From assembly GCA_023333565.1 (NCBI GenBank), contig JAJKFH010000770.1:806001-870000 (forward strand): 64,000 nucleotides of DNA, given 5' to 3'. Both the position numbers and the translations under genes were made by a program. This DNA is from Puffinus mauretanicus. Lineage: Eukaryota > Chordata > Aves > Procellariiformes > Procellariidae. Under the pieces are notes generated by a model that saw only the letters and a list, made by a program, of their open reading frames with translations, did no database searches and had not been told where the DNA came from. Of the stretch, positions 11,612 through 25,500 are shown in pieces; the first letter of the stretch is position 1; each line of letters opens with the position of its first letter.

Positions 11612-14600
11612 AGGATAAAAGTATGTTCTCTAACTCATCCCAATGTGTAAAGTACTGGTTAATGCTCAGTATGTTCTTGCATTATTGTATTGTTTTATTG
11701 CATTATTGTGTTACTGCACAACTCATTCCATCTGCTTAGAAAAGGGAGCTTATCTTTTAAGATGGAGTAGTGTTTACCTCTCTAGGAGGAGCTTTCTGTG
11801 TCTGGAATAAGGAGGAATTCCTTTCCTCTGTGAAGTTTTTGCAAATTTTTTTTTTTTTTTTTTTTTTTTGTTAAGCAAATAACATGAGTTGGAGTTTGTG
11901 GTGAACTTCCTTCCTTAGTATTTTTGGGTGGAATAGAGAACAGAAGTGAAAGTTGAAATTCTGGGATGCTGAGTTGGGCTAATGATTTTATTCTTTAGCT
12001 TAAATTAGATTGTTTTCAAGACAATCCTCTAGTTAATTGTACTTAAGCGACTGAATCCCACAGTTACTTTTGGGCTTCCTGTGCTGCTTCATGTGTGGCC
12101 TGCTGCTGTCTGCAGTCAGGAACATGAGCTTTCTTAGAAATTGACATCAGAGAAGGCATAGAATATGGGAAGAGAAAGAGAAGTGAGGAAGAATAACAGA
12201 ACGATGGATAATAAGTATTAGCCTGAACAAAATGGCTGGGTTGCACATGCAGCTGGGAGATGATTTAGACAGAAAGGAAGGAACTAGAGCAAAAACTTCT
12301 TTAGAAGGTAAGAGACATAAACAGTACTTTCCTGAGCTCTTAATAAAACATAGGAGTCCCTCCAGTTGCTGAGGTCAAATGTGGAGGAGATGTAGAGCAG
12401 GAGCCTTAGGATGTCTGGAACTGTCAACTTTCCAATTAAATTACAGAATAGTTACAATAGTTACAGAACTGACAACATCATGTGGCAACATATGACTTAT
12501 GTGGACAAGAGGTAATTAAAAGCATTGTGCATGGGCAGAGTTGGTAGCAGATCTGGTTTCAAAATTTTAACCTGTTATTGAAAAAATAGCATTTCAGATT
12601 TTATGTATGGTATTGTTTCTCTAAGCTGCATAGCTGAAGAAAATAAGACAAATGTGAGCAAAGATCTGTGACAAGTTACTGGAAAGTCAGTTGTTTTCCT
12701 TGAATGTTTTCAGTAAAATAACCTGCATCAGTTACTTGTGCTTCTTAGTGCACACAAGCATGTATCAAGTGAAATTATTGGGGTAAATAGCAATGAATCT
12801 TGTGTTGGCCAGTATTTTCTTTAACATAACCTAGATAAAATCATGGAAACTCCGTAAGCAATTTATGAATGACAAGAAGCTGCAAAAAGCTGCCAGAATG
12901 GAGGAGATAGAACTAGAATTATAAATGACTGACAGGTTAGAGAAAACCTCTGAAAGAGTAGCTGTAACTTAATAATAACGTAAAAGATCATGCATTCGTG
13001 TAGGAATAAGCATCATCACACACGCGGCATTGGAAGTAAATGGCCAGGTAAGGTCTGTAGTGAAGAATTTGGCAGATGTTGCAAACTGCAACCTGAGCAG
13101 AAAATGCTGTAGGGAAGGAGGCAAACATACTGCTTATTATGGACAGATCACAATTTGTGAAATAAACATGACAATCAGCGCTCACACAGCCTATTCTGGG
13201 TTCTGTTCCCCAAGAAAGGTGGGGACCACTAGGGGACAATCCAGACCAACTTTCAGCTCTCTTATCCCTCTTTGAGTTGTAAACATGAGATAATTCCAGG
13301 ATATCTCCTGCATATGTCCTACATATGTCTCAAATCTTCACACTGTGAACTCTGCAAACAAATACTGCAAAGAATAATATTAAAGTGCAGCCCAGATGAC
13401 GTACTATCAGGCTCAGAATGTAGACAAAAAATATACAAGTGGCAAAAGCAGGATGAATACGGAAGCTTGCTTATTCATAGCATTGCGGTCAGAATACTGC
13501 TTTCTGTCTTTATTTAGCTGTCTTGTTTTGATTGCTCAGAAATGTAGGAAGTCTAAATCCATTTCCTTCATTCTTATAGTTAGCAGCTGAATGCCTTTTT
13601 TATAGGTCTCTTCTGCTTTTCTAGGCTGGGTAGGTAAGTTTTCATGGATGCTTGTGGAAGGTGGTGATTCAGAATGCCTTTGAAAATTATTGTCTGTGGT
13701 GCTGTTCAAAAGATATTTGAAATCACAAGATTTTTCTTGCTTCTGATGTTGGCTTATATCCAGTTTTCTTTCATGACTTTCAAGGGTCCTTGAGAATTAA
13801 GCACTTGGGGCTATTCTGCTGGAATTGAGATGTTATGGGAGGGTCACTGTTCCCAAATCACCAATTTGTCTTTACACCCACATTTATGATGGGTATTTAT
13901 GTGCCTGCCTGTTGTATACTTCACAGGCATGCTGTGTTGCAAACGGTTGAGTAGATACAGATCAGTCTTCGTTCTGACTCAGTATGCTGTTTTAATGCTT
14001 TTAAGGTAAAGGTGATTTTTTTAGAGGTGAAAATGGGACCATCCACCAGCCTTTCCTGACCTGACTACACAACTGATGACTGCCAGATTCTCTTGATCCT
14101 GCACAGGGAAGGACATGGATATCCCATCAAAACAATGCTTATTACTGAACATTTTGAATTCCTTTTTTCTGAGCAGTAACTCGGGCGTTGGTTTTTGGTG
14201 ACTCTGTAGTGAATTCTGGTCTGAGTTCAGATATCTGAGGTACTCTTGGTCCTATACTATTGGTGAAACTGTTGACTAGCATTTAAATGTGTATTGTATC
14301 CTGTCTGATAAACCTGACTATTTGCAGCTTCCCTATAATGACTCTTTGTGTAGCAAATGTTTTTAAAACAGTATAATCTGTTTTGTAGGTTTTGTTTCTT
14401 TCAGGATAACAAAACCCTCCTATGTTTGCAGAGGTTAGGGCTTTTTGCTCTTTGCAAGAGTTGCAAACTATTTACTAAGGATATAGCTTCCAGTGTGGGC
14501 AGAGGTACAGTAAAAAGAACCATATGACTGAATTAAGATCCTCCAAGGAGGAAAATGGCTGGAAGCTGCTCAGGTCTCTGCATTGAGCTGTTAAAGTTGA

Positions 14601-17600
14601 ACTTCCAAGTTTCTAATCAAAAGCTGAAACCAGATGGAAGTAAAATGTGAGGAGTAATGTGGAAAATATGTTGCAGAGAAGATCAAATGGAAGAAAGAAA
14701 ATGAAAATGTTCTCAGTTGACTGCAGAGTTCCTTCAGAAGCAACTTTATAGGAGAGTAACCCTGTTCATACTTCCCCTTTATTTTGTCTGTAGGTGCACA
14801 CAGGTGAAACAAAGTAGAGCCTTGTGGAGCTGGGGGTGTGCATTGCAACATTGCTCATGCCAGCATTGAATAGCTTAGCTTTTCTGTGTTAAATTAGATT
14901 TGGGAAACTAACAGGCTTTCTGTGATCCCTGAAGGCTCTCTTTGCAGTATGCAGCTGAAAAGACAAAAATTGACAGCGTCTCCTCTGCTGGTAAAATTTT
15001 GTTCTCATTTCTTTTACTTTGAGGCAGTAGGATGACTTCTGTGCCCTCATGTGGAAGAGCAAGAGTTAGAAGGATTTGAAGCCTCATGTTCCAAAGATCT
15101 AACAATTCGAGAAGGAGAAGGGAAAATAAATAATTAAATCACTCTAACAAGCAAGATGTGTCCTTATTCAGAGAACAGGAATACCATTCTTTCCTTCTTT
15201 GGGGAATACATGAACTGAAAAATGAACTGGGAGACAATAACATATTCCAAAAAATAACTGAGACTTGTGCAGATGCCAAGTCTAACTTTGGCTGATTCTC
15301 TTTTAGGAATTTTGTAGAGCAATTTTCTGAATTCTATTAATATAACAAGCAAATATACTTTAGATGCTCTGGATCTACATTGTGGGAAGCAAAGGTGATT
15401 TCTTGGTGATTTTTCAGAGGCCAAGAGCATGTATGCTTTTGAAATACAAACTTAAATGTTATATATAAATTAAAAGATGGTGAAATGTTAAGGGAAGGGA
15501 AAGGGGAATGAAAAGAATAGACAGCAAAAATGGAACCAAATTTCAAATGTAAGAGCAATATAATGATAATATTTGGTATTTTTTTGGACTACATGCCACA
15601 GTAGCAGGCAGTAGCAAGTTTCTTTGCTGCCTCCATACCCAGCGTTCTGAGTTTTGTGTAAGCTAGTGTTCTGCCACTGTTTGTATCAGAACAGCACACA
15701 GCAATGTGGTCTGTGCTGCCAGCAATGTGAATGGGGCCCGCTGTTGTTTAAAATAGGAAAAGGTTGCCCTGTCAGTTGAACAAACACCATAATTTGTTGA
15801 TAACGTAATGTACGTTAGCATTTTAACCTATCAAGTGATACAGCTCAAGGTGATTGATAGCAGGGTATCAAAGGCATGACAGAATGTAAGGCCTTGTGAT
15901 ATATGCTGATAATGGTGTAGGATATATGCAGTCCATGATAATGGATTATTATAATGATGTATTCTATATATGCCAACCATGGCAAGAAAGATGGTGAGGG
16001 GTGGTATGTACTTGTCTCTTAGTTGATTACTTTCTGTAGCATTTTGCCTCTGGGTTTGTGTCATGCAACTGAATGTACATTGCTGTGTACTTCTGCATAA
16101 TTCAGAACTCTTTCCACTGTTGAAGTGTACTTGTCTTTCCCAGATATGCATTTCTCAGACTGCTGGTAGCATTAGCGTGTCCTCAAGCCCCAGTTCAATT
16201 AGAAAACCATAGCATTTTTGGTTATAGTGCAATGAATAATACTGTATATCGATTGCTTTCACTCGAAGCCTGTTCAAGAAGACAAAATTTTGCCTGAACA
16301 TCCATGATCTGTGAGTTCAGGAGGCTAATAAAATCTGTTACTCTGGGCTTTAGCCTATAACTTAATGAATACAAATTTGCAGTTGTCTCTCAGTGAAGCT
16401 GTCTTAATGAGGATAATTTAATAATACAACTGCTAGCTAGAGTCATTTTCTCCTGCTGTATTCCTCCTCTTTTTCATAGATTCTGAGATTTGATGATAAA
16501 ATTTTCTGCTATTTTTCCTCTTCCTTTAAAAGCATAAGAAGTATTTATTTATCGAGTGGCAAGATATATGCTATTGATTAGGTTCTTCAGATTTCATAGA
16601 TCTCAGAACCATAGGGGTTTTAGTATGTTCTTTTGTTTGGGGCTTAAATTGTATCCAGATCTTTACCAGCTATTAAGCAAGTACGCATACTGGCCTTTTT
16701 TCTCTTGTAAGCATCCAGTTTTGGCCATTGTTGGAAACAGGGTGCTGAAATAGCATACCTTTAGTCTGACTTGAATACATCAGATTTTTTTTAATGGTTT
16801 AAACATATTTTTAAAATGTGCATTGGAGCTACAGGCAGCATGGAATTTTCAGGAAGGACTCTTCTTTCAGTTAAATCAGATTTTTTTCTATTCGTTTTCT
16901 TTCTGCTATGCATATTATTTAATTTCAAGCAATTGTATTTATCTCAGAAAAAGATCTTGTAATTAAGTTGAAGAGGTGGTACATTTGTGTCTCATGGTGT
17001 TCTGTTTATATAAAATGGGGCCTCAGTTGTGCAGTCCTGGAATATGTTTGTGTGGGTGAGTAAGATCAACTCTTGGTAGTATCTTGAATAGGTGTTAGTT
17101 TCCAAAGGTGTAAGAAACAGTCTTTTAGAGTGATGAGTACATTAAAACATACCTTTCTGTGAAAAAGGAAGAGAAATCTTTGAGGCTCTGGAAATAGACT
17201 TCTATTCATGTTCCTTTCATCTAATGTAGAAGAAATGAGATACATTGGATGAGCCATAGTGGAACCAACTGCCCCACTAAATTCTCTTAAGTAGCCATTG
17301 AGCTTCAGCTGTTTTCACATTACTTTTTATCTAGGGATATAAAAATAGCCCATAGCAATATTGCTGGGTCATACTAACCAGCCTCAAGACCTCTTTGCAA
17401 GAATCCTCTCATTTTCACTTATTGTGTCTTTGCATATAAGGACGTTGTCCGCTTCATAGAGACGCTGTCTGTGTTTTCAGAGTTGGCATGGTATGCTAAG
17501 GTTCCCCCCCGCCCCGCCTCCCCCTCTGGGTATAGCTCGTTGCAGGGCTGGCAGTTTGGGTGGTGTGGTCCAATACAGGAGGCTGAAATGTTTGTTTGAT

Positions 17601-19190
17601 TCCTTGTTCATTCCCAGCTTCCTCGGTGTCTTACATTTAAGCAAAAGGAAGAGGCTAAATAGAGGCTTAGATACTTTTACAGTAATACCAAAATCCTGTT
17701 TAGGTCCTAAAAGCTGTAGAAACTGTTTTTGACAAGCTTTTTTTGGTTTCGCTGCAGTTGGCACAGAGGTCCTCTCTTTCTTGTCTCTGTTTTTTTTCTA
17801 ATTTCTTTTCCCACCCTGATAAAATGAACCATTCTGCCCATGGATCTTGAAGTTTAGCCCCTCCTTGCTGGACCAGACAGTCCACAAAGGCACCACAATT
17901 ATCAGCTTCCCAGGTTGAGAAAAGTGGTCTCAGCTTTATGCTGTTACTGCTTCAAAATACACCTCAGATAAAGTTTAAGCCATTGTTTGTAATGTAAGTT
18001 AACATAATTTGTCATAAAGTAACACCATGACATTCTGCTTATTCCATCACACTGCGAAAATAAATACAAGAAATTTCACTTTGACCTCTGGCTTAGAAAC
18101 GAATTGAGTTTAAACACAGAGAATAAACATAAAATGAAGAACATACAGTTTAAGAACTAGTAAGTCATTCCTACGTATTTTGGCTGTTTATCTTTTGCTG
18201 TTGATTAGTTTCTGGTTTACAAAGGATTTTTTGTGCATTCACAGCAAAGATGTGAATGAAAATAACTAGCGCTACATCTAACAGTACTTTAAAAATAATA
18301 GTGAATTAGTTTTTGTAATGTTACCTGTGATCAGTGGCAGACAAAAAGCTGTCTCCAGATGATTTCGATTTCTCACATCTTCTAGGTTCTAAACAGCTTT
18401 GGGTAACATTCCAGCAAACAAAGAGTATAAGAAAAGCTGAATAATGGTGTCATCTGAGTCAGAAAATATATTCATAAGCATACGATCACAAGATGACTAT
18501 AAGAATGTAGTTTTAATGAACTTCTAACAATATGTGTGTCAAACTTACAGGCATAATTCATTATTTCTGTGTTGTATGAATGTGCACATATAGTAACTGC
18601 TATTCAGAGCGATCTGCTGTAGCAATAAGAGGAACAAAAATTGATAAAACTCACTTGAAGGGACTAAAAATGCAAGGCTATGCAGCCTGTGTAGTAGTCT
18701 TCAGGCAAACTGAAGGCAAAGGCAAAAATGCCTTTGAGAGTAGAAATGTTTTGAGTGAGAATTGTTGCAGAAATAACTTCATTGCGTTGAGTGGAATCTG
18801 CGCAAGTAGGACAAGTCCAAACAACTCTAATACAAGAAGAAAGGGGAAACCAATAGGAAGGAGAAAAAAGCCCCAAGCAACTGTTTGGAAATGTTGTTCC
18901 AAATTAGTTGGTGAGAAGAAATGAGTAGAGGCATAGGCTGGGTTTAAGTGTTGGGAGTTGAGAAGGGAAACGCTGTTAAGGAGCTGAACTGTAGTTAAGG
19001 AAGTGGAGCTTCTGCATTTGCTGTCTCATTGGTTCTTGTTGCCAGAAATATTTTGGTAGAAGTGTTTTATCATTTTGCTTTCTGTCTGTTCACAGTGGAA
19101 CAACTTGTGGCCTAAGCTGGTATCAGAGCTAAGACTCTAAAATACTTGAGACACTAAAGGAGCCATTAGTATTCCTACAGAATTATAAGT
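11612..19190. other. Intergenic DNA, nothing recognised
   Basis: Unique AT-rich sequence. A 24-base T run lies at 11846-11869 and a C-rich fleck at about 17504-17525. Open frames (for example 15831-16151 minus, 106 codons, and 18580-18924 plus, 114 codons) have no recognisable domains, use codons like random AT-rich DNA and have overlapping frames on the other strand. Conserved regulatory elements controlling NGF could lie here but cannot be identified without comparison to other birds. Confidence 0.55.
11846..11869. repeat. 24-base T tract
   Basis: Uninterrupted T run on the plus strand. It could be the complement of a retroposed poly(A) tail on the minus strand, but no element body is recognisable beside it. 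Confidence 0.9.
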
Positions 19191-19194
19191 TGTG

Positions 19195-19335
19195 ATGGAC
19201 AGAAACTCTCTGCCCCCCACCGTTATATGCTGTGTTGCTCCTGACTGCAGAAAAGGAGCCGTGATTGGACTTCAGCTGTTCCAGCATAACTCTGCAGTGA
19301 ATGGGAAGCAAATCTGTTGCAAAATCTCTAAGTAA
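19195..19335 (+). CDS. Speculative 46-codon ORF upstream of the membrane-like ORF
   Basis: This ATG-started frame carries five cysteines, including ICCV and ICCK, and ends at TAA 19333-19335. An AG that could serve as an acceptor lies just before it (about 19179-19180). It lies 59 bases before the hydrophobic ORF at 19395 and is not in frame with it as a continuous sequence. I recognise no family. It is listed only because of its position next to the more unusual hydrophobic ORF; chance is the default explanation. Confidence 0.08.
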   Translation: MDRNSLPPTVICCVAPDCRKGAVIGLQLFQHNSAVNGKQICCKISK

Positions 19336-19394
19336 AATGTGAGTGCAGGTAGAAGTGTTTGAGGAGGCAAAACTATGTAGGTGGCAGACTGGCT

Positions 19395-19553
19395 ATGCCT
19401 GGCATCCCAAGCCAGCCACTCGCTGAGTTCCGTTTTTACCTAGTAATCATGACCGTGTACTTTTGGTACTTCCCTGTGGTGGTTTTGATCACAGTGGTCT
19501 CGCTCTTCATCTTTTTTTCTTTGTTGTGGAAGCTATTGTATATAGGGGAATAG
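19395..19553 (+). CDS. Speculative 52-residue single-pass membrane microprotein
   Basis: The ATG at 19395 has a G at -3 but lacks the preferred G at +4. The frame encodes a short polar N-terminus (MPGIPSQPLAEFR, residues 1-13), then roughly residues 14-49 that are strongly hydrophobic and rich in V, F, L, I, W and Y with almost no charge, then a Lys at 46 and an acidic end. One long or two short membrane passes are possible. The length and plan resemble vertebrate small integral membrane proteins, but I recognise no specific family. T-rich DNA readily gives hydrophobic frames by chance, and a second hydrophobic frame overlaps it at 19463-19699. Transcription and conservation are unknown. Confidence 0.12.
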   Translation: MPGIPSQPLAEFRFYLVIMTVYFWYFPVVVLITVVSLFIFFSLLWKLLYIGE

Positions 19554-19559
19554 TTGCTT

Positions 19560-22500
19560 CTCTCAACCTGCTGGTTATGCTCTGGCTAGTGCAGCATAGT
19601 AGAGGTGCTAAGACCATTTTCCTGCTTCCAATTTCATGCTGCATTTGCACTTTCCAGCTGCCAATCCTCACATGCTTACCTTTCATGTTTGATCACTGAA
19701 TGAGGAGTACAGTCTTTTTAGCTAAATATTTCCTAAAGACTCTTGAAACCTAAAATCTAGTGGGTCAGGAGGGAGAGTGTTTGGAGGAGAGGGTTAAGTG
19801 ATAGCTTCCTCTTCTAGTCTCCCCATGTACCTCCTTTCTTTTTCTGGTTTCCATTTCTAGACTGTCATGATATTTGAGTTATACAGAGCTTACCCAAACG
19901 GTTGGTGTTAGAGATCATGAGCATGACTGCACATTTGCTGGATGCTCAATTTTTTTGGCCTGAAATATCTTTGGAGTATTACTCCTGTGAATACGTCATT
20001 CACTCTGAAACATAAAATCATGGCATGACATTTTTTAATGTCTTTCTGTAGCCTTACTTTCTGTTATAGGCAAACCACAGGCACATCTCTCAGGAGCGTT
20101 GTTTGGTGCAGTACTTGGTCTAAGCATTTTCCCACTGGATCTAATCCAGTCTGAGATCGCAACTGTCGTGAGAATGCAACAAATCATTCTGGGAAGTATC
20201 TGAATTTGCCCCTATTGGTCAAAGCAATGTTTATGCACAGCCAGAACCACATGACAGAGGAGAGGGTACTTTTGAACCCTGTTAGTAATATGTGCTAAAA
20301 AAATACCAGAGCTCCCAATTTTTTGTATGAGTAAACCGCAAAACTACTGTTGGCTAGTTTGAACAACCCCTGATTTGAACGTCATTGGAAAAAAACCCAG
20401 GAAAGCAACTGGAGTCAGCCCAGAAACATTTTTTTATCCTCATAGCCACTTTATTCAAACAAACAAAAAAACCCCTCAAAAAAAAAAAAAAGCTTTTTCA
20501 AAAATGTGCGTTTTCTTTGAAAGAATATTTTAGGGCTTTACAATGATTGCTTGAGATGTGGTACCTACATGAAGACTGCCAACAGGAAACTGTCAAACAT
20601 AAAATAAATGCCATAAGTGTACATTTTTGCTCATTTTCAGTCCTGCCTCAGATCAGCATAAATCATCGTTCATTTCATATATAGTAACTTCCTTACATCT
20701 ACAAGGTATCTGAAAATGATCAGCCTTGCAAAGAGGTATGTTTAGCAGTTTTCCAGTGGGGTCAATTGCAGAGCTCTCATACAAACAGGGCAAATGACCG
20801 ACCAAGAAAGTCTACTATTTCCATGGGTTGCTCTGAACATTCAGTTTTGTCTCCAACTGTAACTGACGCTCAAGTTGCAAAATACAGCATTTAATACGTA
20901 TCTGAGGGAAAGATCTAAGGTACTTGGATGACAGACGCTTTGTCAGGCAAAGAGTGAAGCATGTTGGCAGGGGCGCTGGTGTTGTTGCAGCCTGTTCTGC
21001 ATGAGCTTTGGAGGGTAAAATGTGTGTTCATTCCTCCATCTGCTACTTTATCATAAGCAGCTAAAACTGTGGCCTGGTTGCTCCTGCCTCCAACTGCCAT
21101 TTCAATTTAGGGTATTGACAGGGAAGAACACTTAGATAAGGAATGATACCTGTTTTGAAGGCCCAGATTGATTGACTAGGCCCTGCTGTGCATGGTCACC
21201 TGCCTGGTGAGTGAGTTACAGCATCTTCTGTGCCTTATTAATCAGGGTGACAGTTTGAGAAACAAACAGGCAGCAAAATAGAAAATGAAGATTTATGGGA
21301 TTAGGTGCAAAGTAGGTAAAAGTATCGTGAAAAATGGGCAAAAATAGAATGAGAGCTGCTGCTGTTGAGGAACATTTCAAAAATAATACTAAGCTAGATC
21401 CTGAGCACAAAAAAAAAATTAGTCCATGAAAATAAAAGAGAAATAAGAATGGGATGGAGAAAATTCGCTAAAACAAAATGGAAACATGCAAAGTGCAAGA
21501 CAGGTTTGATTTTAAGTTGTTAGCTTCAGATGGGTGCTTAGTAGTACAGCTATTTGCTAAATATGTTAGCGTTATTAAAAAAAGGCAGCTGTTTGTAAGT
21601 AAATACAGGGCGACGCTGAGAAAGTGACAATATTAAATGTTTATCGAATCACCTTTTATACTCAAACGTAAGATCCTGTTAGAACTAGTTGGCAGAAAAC
21701 CAGAATTTGTTGACTTGTCTTACAGTGTAAGGTCAATGGCAAGACTGCTGCGAGTGTATACTTTATCTGAAGAATGACTGGTTGGTATGAACATAAGGAA
21801 TAAACTCTTATAATAAATGTCATTTTTCAGGCTAATGCTGAAGAAGCTAGGAGCAGTTCCAGTTTGCAAAATCTCATTTATTAATTTGATTATACCTATT
21901 TGCCCTTGCATAGCTTTGATGTTCAGAAGTCAGTGTTTAAGCCTTGCTGCAGATGACAGCTGTATTGGAAGTTATTAATCACTGAATGAGTCATCTGTTC
22001 ACGTGATTAGACAATGTCTAAGCAGTATGATAAAGTTGAAGATGACCTGAGTTGAAGGAAGATGGGATAAATATTATTTGTTTCAATTTGTCCCAAATCT
22101 GTTGTAGATAAGACAGTCTCTGTGTTAAATTCTCCGAAGAAATCTCTCATTATTTTTAAACAAATCAGAAAATTAGGACCTGTAATGGCTTTAAAACATT
22201 GGTGAAATACAGGACAATTCAGTATTTCAAGTGCAAGTTTGAAGGAAATTTCTAGGTTGGTTGTAATTTAGTTGCTGGGGACACCATCTTCCAATTTCAG
22301 AAAGATAAATCTCTTGATGTAACTTAATTGGATGGAAAGTAGTGCATTTGTCAGTAGTGCTGAGCTTATACAGAAGTCTGCTACTCCTCCAATGTATGGC
22401 CTTAATTTTCATACTGCCACTCTCCTCCTCGTAGTGGCTGTGGAAATTGTAATCAGAGTAACTGATTCAACTCAGGACACAGCAGGAAGCCTTTAACTTT

Positions 22501-25500
22501 TTTCAGAAACTTTATCAGCACAGTTCTCCCGGCTCTGGGGACTCGTATAGCAGCAAAAAGGAGGAAGCATGAAAACTTCAACAAGAAGGTTGTCAAGTGC
22601 AAGTAAACCAAACTTTTTTTTTTTTCTTTCATATGTCAGCAATCAGTCATTAATTGTAATGGTACCTTCAATGCATATTAAGCTGCATTATGTGTAGGTC
22701 ACTATGCTTCTGTGGCAAGGAGTGAAGCAAGAAGATGATACTGTCTGTTACAGATGGCTTTTCTGCATCAGCTAGTAGCTAGCAGTCTTGTGGCAAAAAG
22801 TAGCTGCATGTTGTCTGTTTTTTGCCTGGTTTTTACAGTTCAGTGATACAGTTGTGTGTAGTAATTCTAACACTGTAGTTGGCAAGTAACTCTGCAAGAG
22901 ATACATGTTAGATGGCTGTTGAAAATGCTGTTAATGCCTAACTGTTCTGTATTTAGCTTGTCTAATAACTTGCTTCAGTCAGACATCTGAAAAGTTGTTT
23001 GCTTCAGACTAACAATAGCCCTTGCAAAGTTTGTTGTGTTTGGCTTCAATGATCTGCTTTGGGAGTGCATTTTGAAAGGGAACTTCAAGAACTCTTGTCT
23101 TCCTAGAATGAGAGAACTGGACTTCCATCATTAGTCAGTAAACAGTCCCAATTTAGAACAGCACTTTCCCATTAGATACTGCCTTTCCTATGTTACTAAT
23201 CACTAATTTATTTCTATGATACTGAAATATTTTTTTTGCTCTCCTTGTCTATTCTGATTTTATAGTCTTATGAAACTAATGAAGGACAAGGGACTTTTCA
23301 TACACTTTTCCCATTCTGGTCACCTTCAGTTCTTCATTTTAGCTAGCTACATATAGCTGTTCTGATTCAGAATATTTTTAACCTAAGCCTCTAGTTTTAC
23401 TGTTTGCTAAACAATATTTATGGCTAAAATTTCTTATAATCATTGTCAGTTGACATAAAAGCTATTGAAAAATTTGTACAAAAACTGTCTGCTCACGTTT
23501 TTACTAGCTTAATAGGAAATTGTTTTTCATGACTTTCTGAAAAGTATTCTTAACTTTGTGTGGGAAAACAGAATAAAAACTTGGATCTTACAATTATAGG
23601 TTTGGCATAGTGGACATTTAGTGAATTGTACACACTCTTTCATTATTTACCTGCTCGGCAGCTTTTTCCTATGTTCAGCACACTCCACCGCACTTAAAAT
23701 GTCATCCCATGGTGTCTAAAGACTCACAGTGCATGTGTTTTTAGGAATTTGAGTTCCAGTCTGTGTGAAGAACCTAGAACCAAAGCAATCATTTGCAGTT
23801 GGTGACATGAACACTTTTTTCCCCTTCCTTTTTTTATGTGCATCAAGTCAATACAAAATGAAAATGAATAGAGCTTGCATGTTACTGCAACATATCAAAC
23901 TGAATTTTGGAAATAGTACACAGTTTAACTCCTAAATCAGACAAGTTCTGTTTTAATTAGAACCTGTAAATTCACAAGGGAATTTGGATTGTGCACGTGC
24001 CTTCCTTCCTGCCACAGCTTAACTTGTTCTCAGAGTTGGATCCTGTGCAGTAGAATTGGAATCTAACCAAATCAAATGGTTCAAGAGGAAAAAGGAAAAC
24101 AGAACAAAATCCCCAGAGGATGCATATGATCAGTAGCAACAGCATATGTGCTTTTCATAGGGATGCTGAGAGCATCTGCACTGTGTTCATCAGAGACTAA
24201 AGGTATTGAATGTTACTGCATGGCTTTACAACTGTATGATTCATTTCTCAAATGATCATGCTTTGGATCACAAACTTAAGGGCAAGATCTTGCTAAATGC
24301 CTGACGAAGGGCCACTATGTATGCTGGATTATGTAAATAGAAGTGATGCGAAAGAGACAATCCGTGAGTCAGTGCGTTCGGTACAGGCTTGCCTTTTCCA
24401 GGCAGGAGGAGCCATCACACAGTAACTGAATTTGAGTGTTAAGTGAAGCACCAGTTTGCAGAGGAAGTATGGTGGATTTTGTGCTTCAAGGCTGGCTGGC
24501 AATATTCTATTTAAAAGCCATGTGTGCCAAAAGCAATGCTTCAAAAGAAAAAGCCATATGCATTTAAAGCAGTAATCCATTTAACTGATTTAGACCTGGG
24601 CATTTTGAGGGTTTTTTGTTTTCTTTTGGTGTAAAGCAAGAAAAATTTGTCCTCCGGAACAGTTTGGCAGAAACACAATGGAAGAACCTCCTACCCCACC
24701 CTGGTGACTTTAATTATAGTCAGGTTGTAGCGTCCCCATCACTTGGACAACAGGTAGCAAAAAGATGCATAGTAAAACTTTGCAGCTTCATCGTTCCTCG
24801 TAATTTCTTGGAGAGTTTAGGGAAACCCTCCAAAAGTTATGAATTTCCGATTCCATCAGGAAGTATTTGGTGCTGTTTGAAGTCTGGAACAACTCTAAGG
24901 AAAACTCAGAGAACACTGAGGAAGTGCTTACTAGATTGATAAAGTAAAAATAATCATTGCAGGAACAGTTATCACTGGGAGGATAAGGACAAAATATTTT
25001 ATATGGTATTTTGAGGCCAATGCTTGGGATCTGCTGTAGAATTGTGCGCATAGGAAAGAGGTGATCCTCAGAGAACTCTGTGCTGGAGAAATTAAGGATT
25101 CTCAAGCAAGGCCCCCTACCTGCAAAGCCCTTCTTGTTTGCTGTTGTCATGCTGGGGATGTTGTCTTCTGTTCTGTGCTGCATGTTAACCTTACCTTTTC
25201 TTATTTGAATCAAGGAAATGCCAAAAGCTGTCAGCTGATTGGGCTGAGGACAGTACATCTCTGAATATTAGCACTAAGGTTGTGCAGCTGATGTCACCAT
25301 TTCTTCAAACCATTATGGAGCTGTTTTGCTCTTTAACACCAACCAAACCAAAGGAACATCCATTTTTCCAACAAGATGTTGGTCCTGTCATGATTCCCTT
25401 ATGCTGTCTAAAACCAATGGATGTTGTCTCCTGGCCAGATTGGAAGTTGGATAATTCTGTCTTATATTTTCTTAGTTTCAACCCTGCACCCTGTGCCCAG

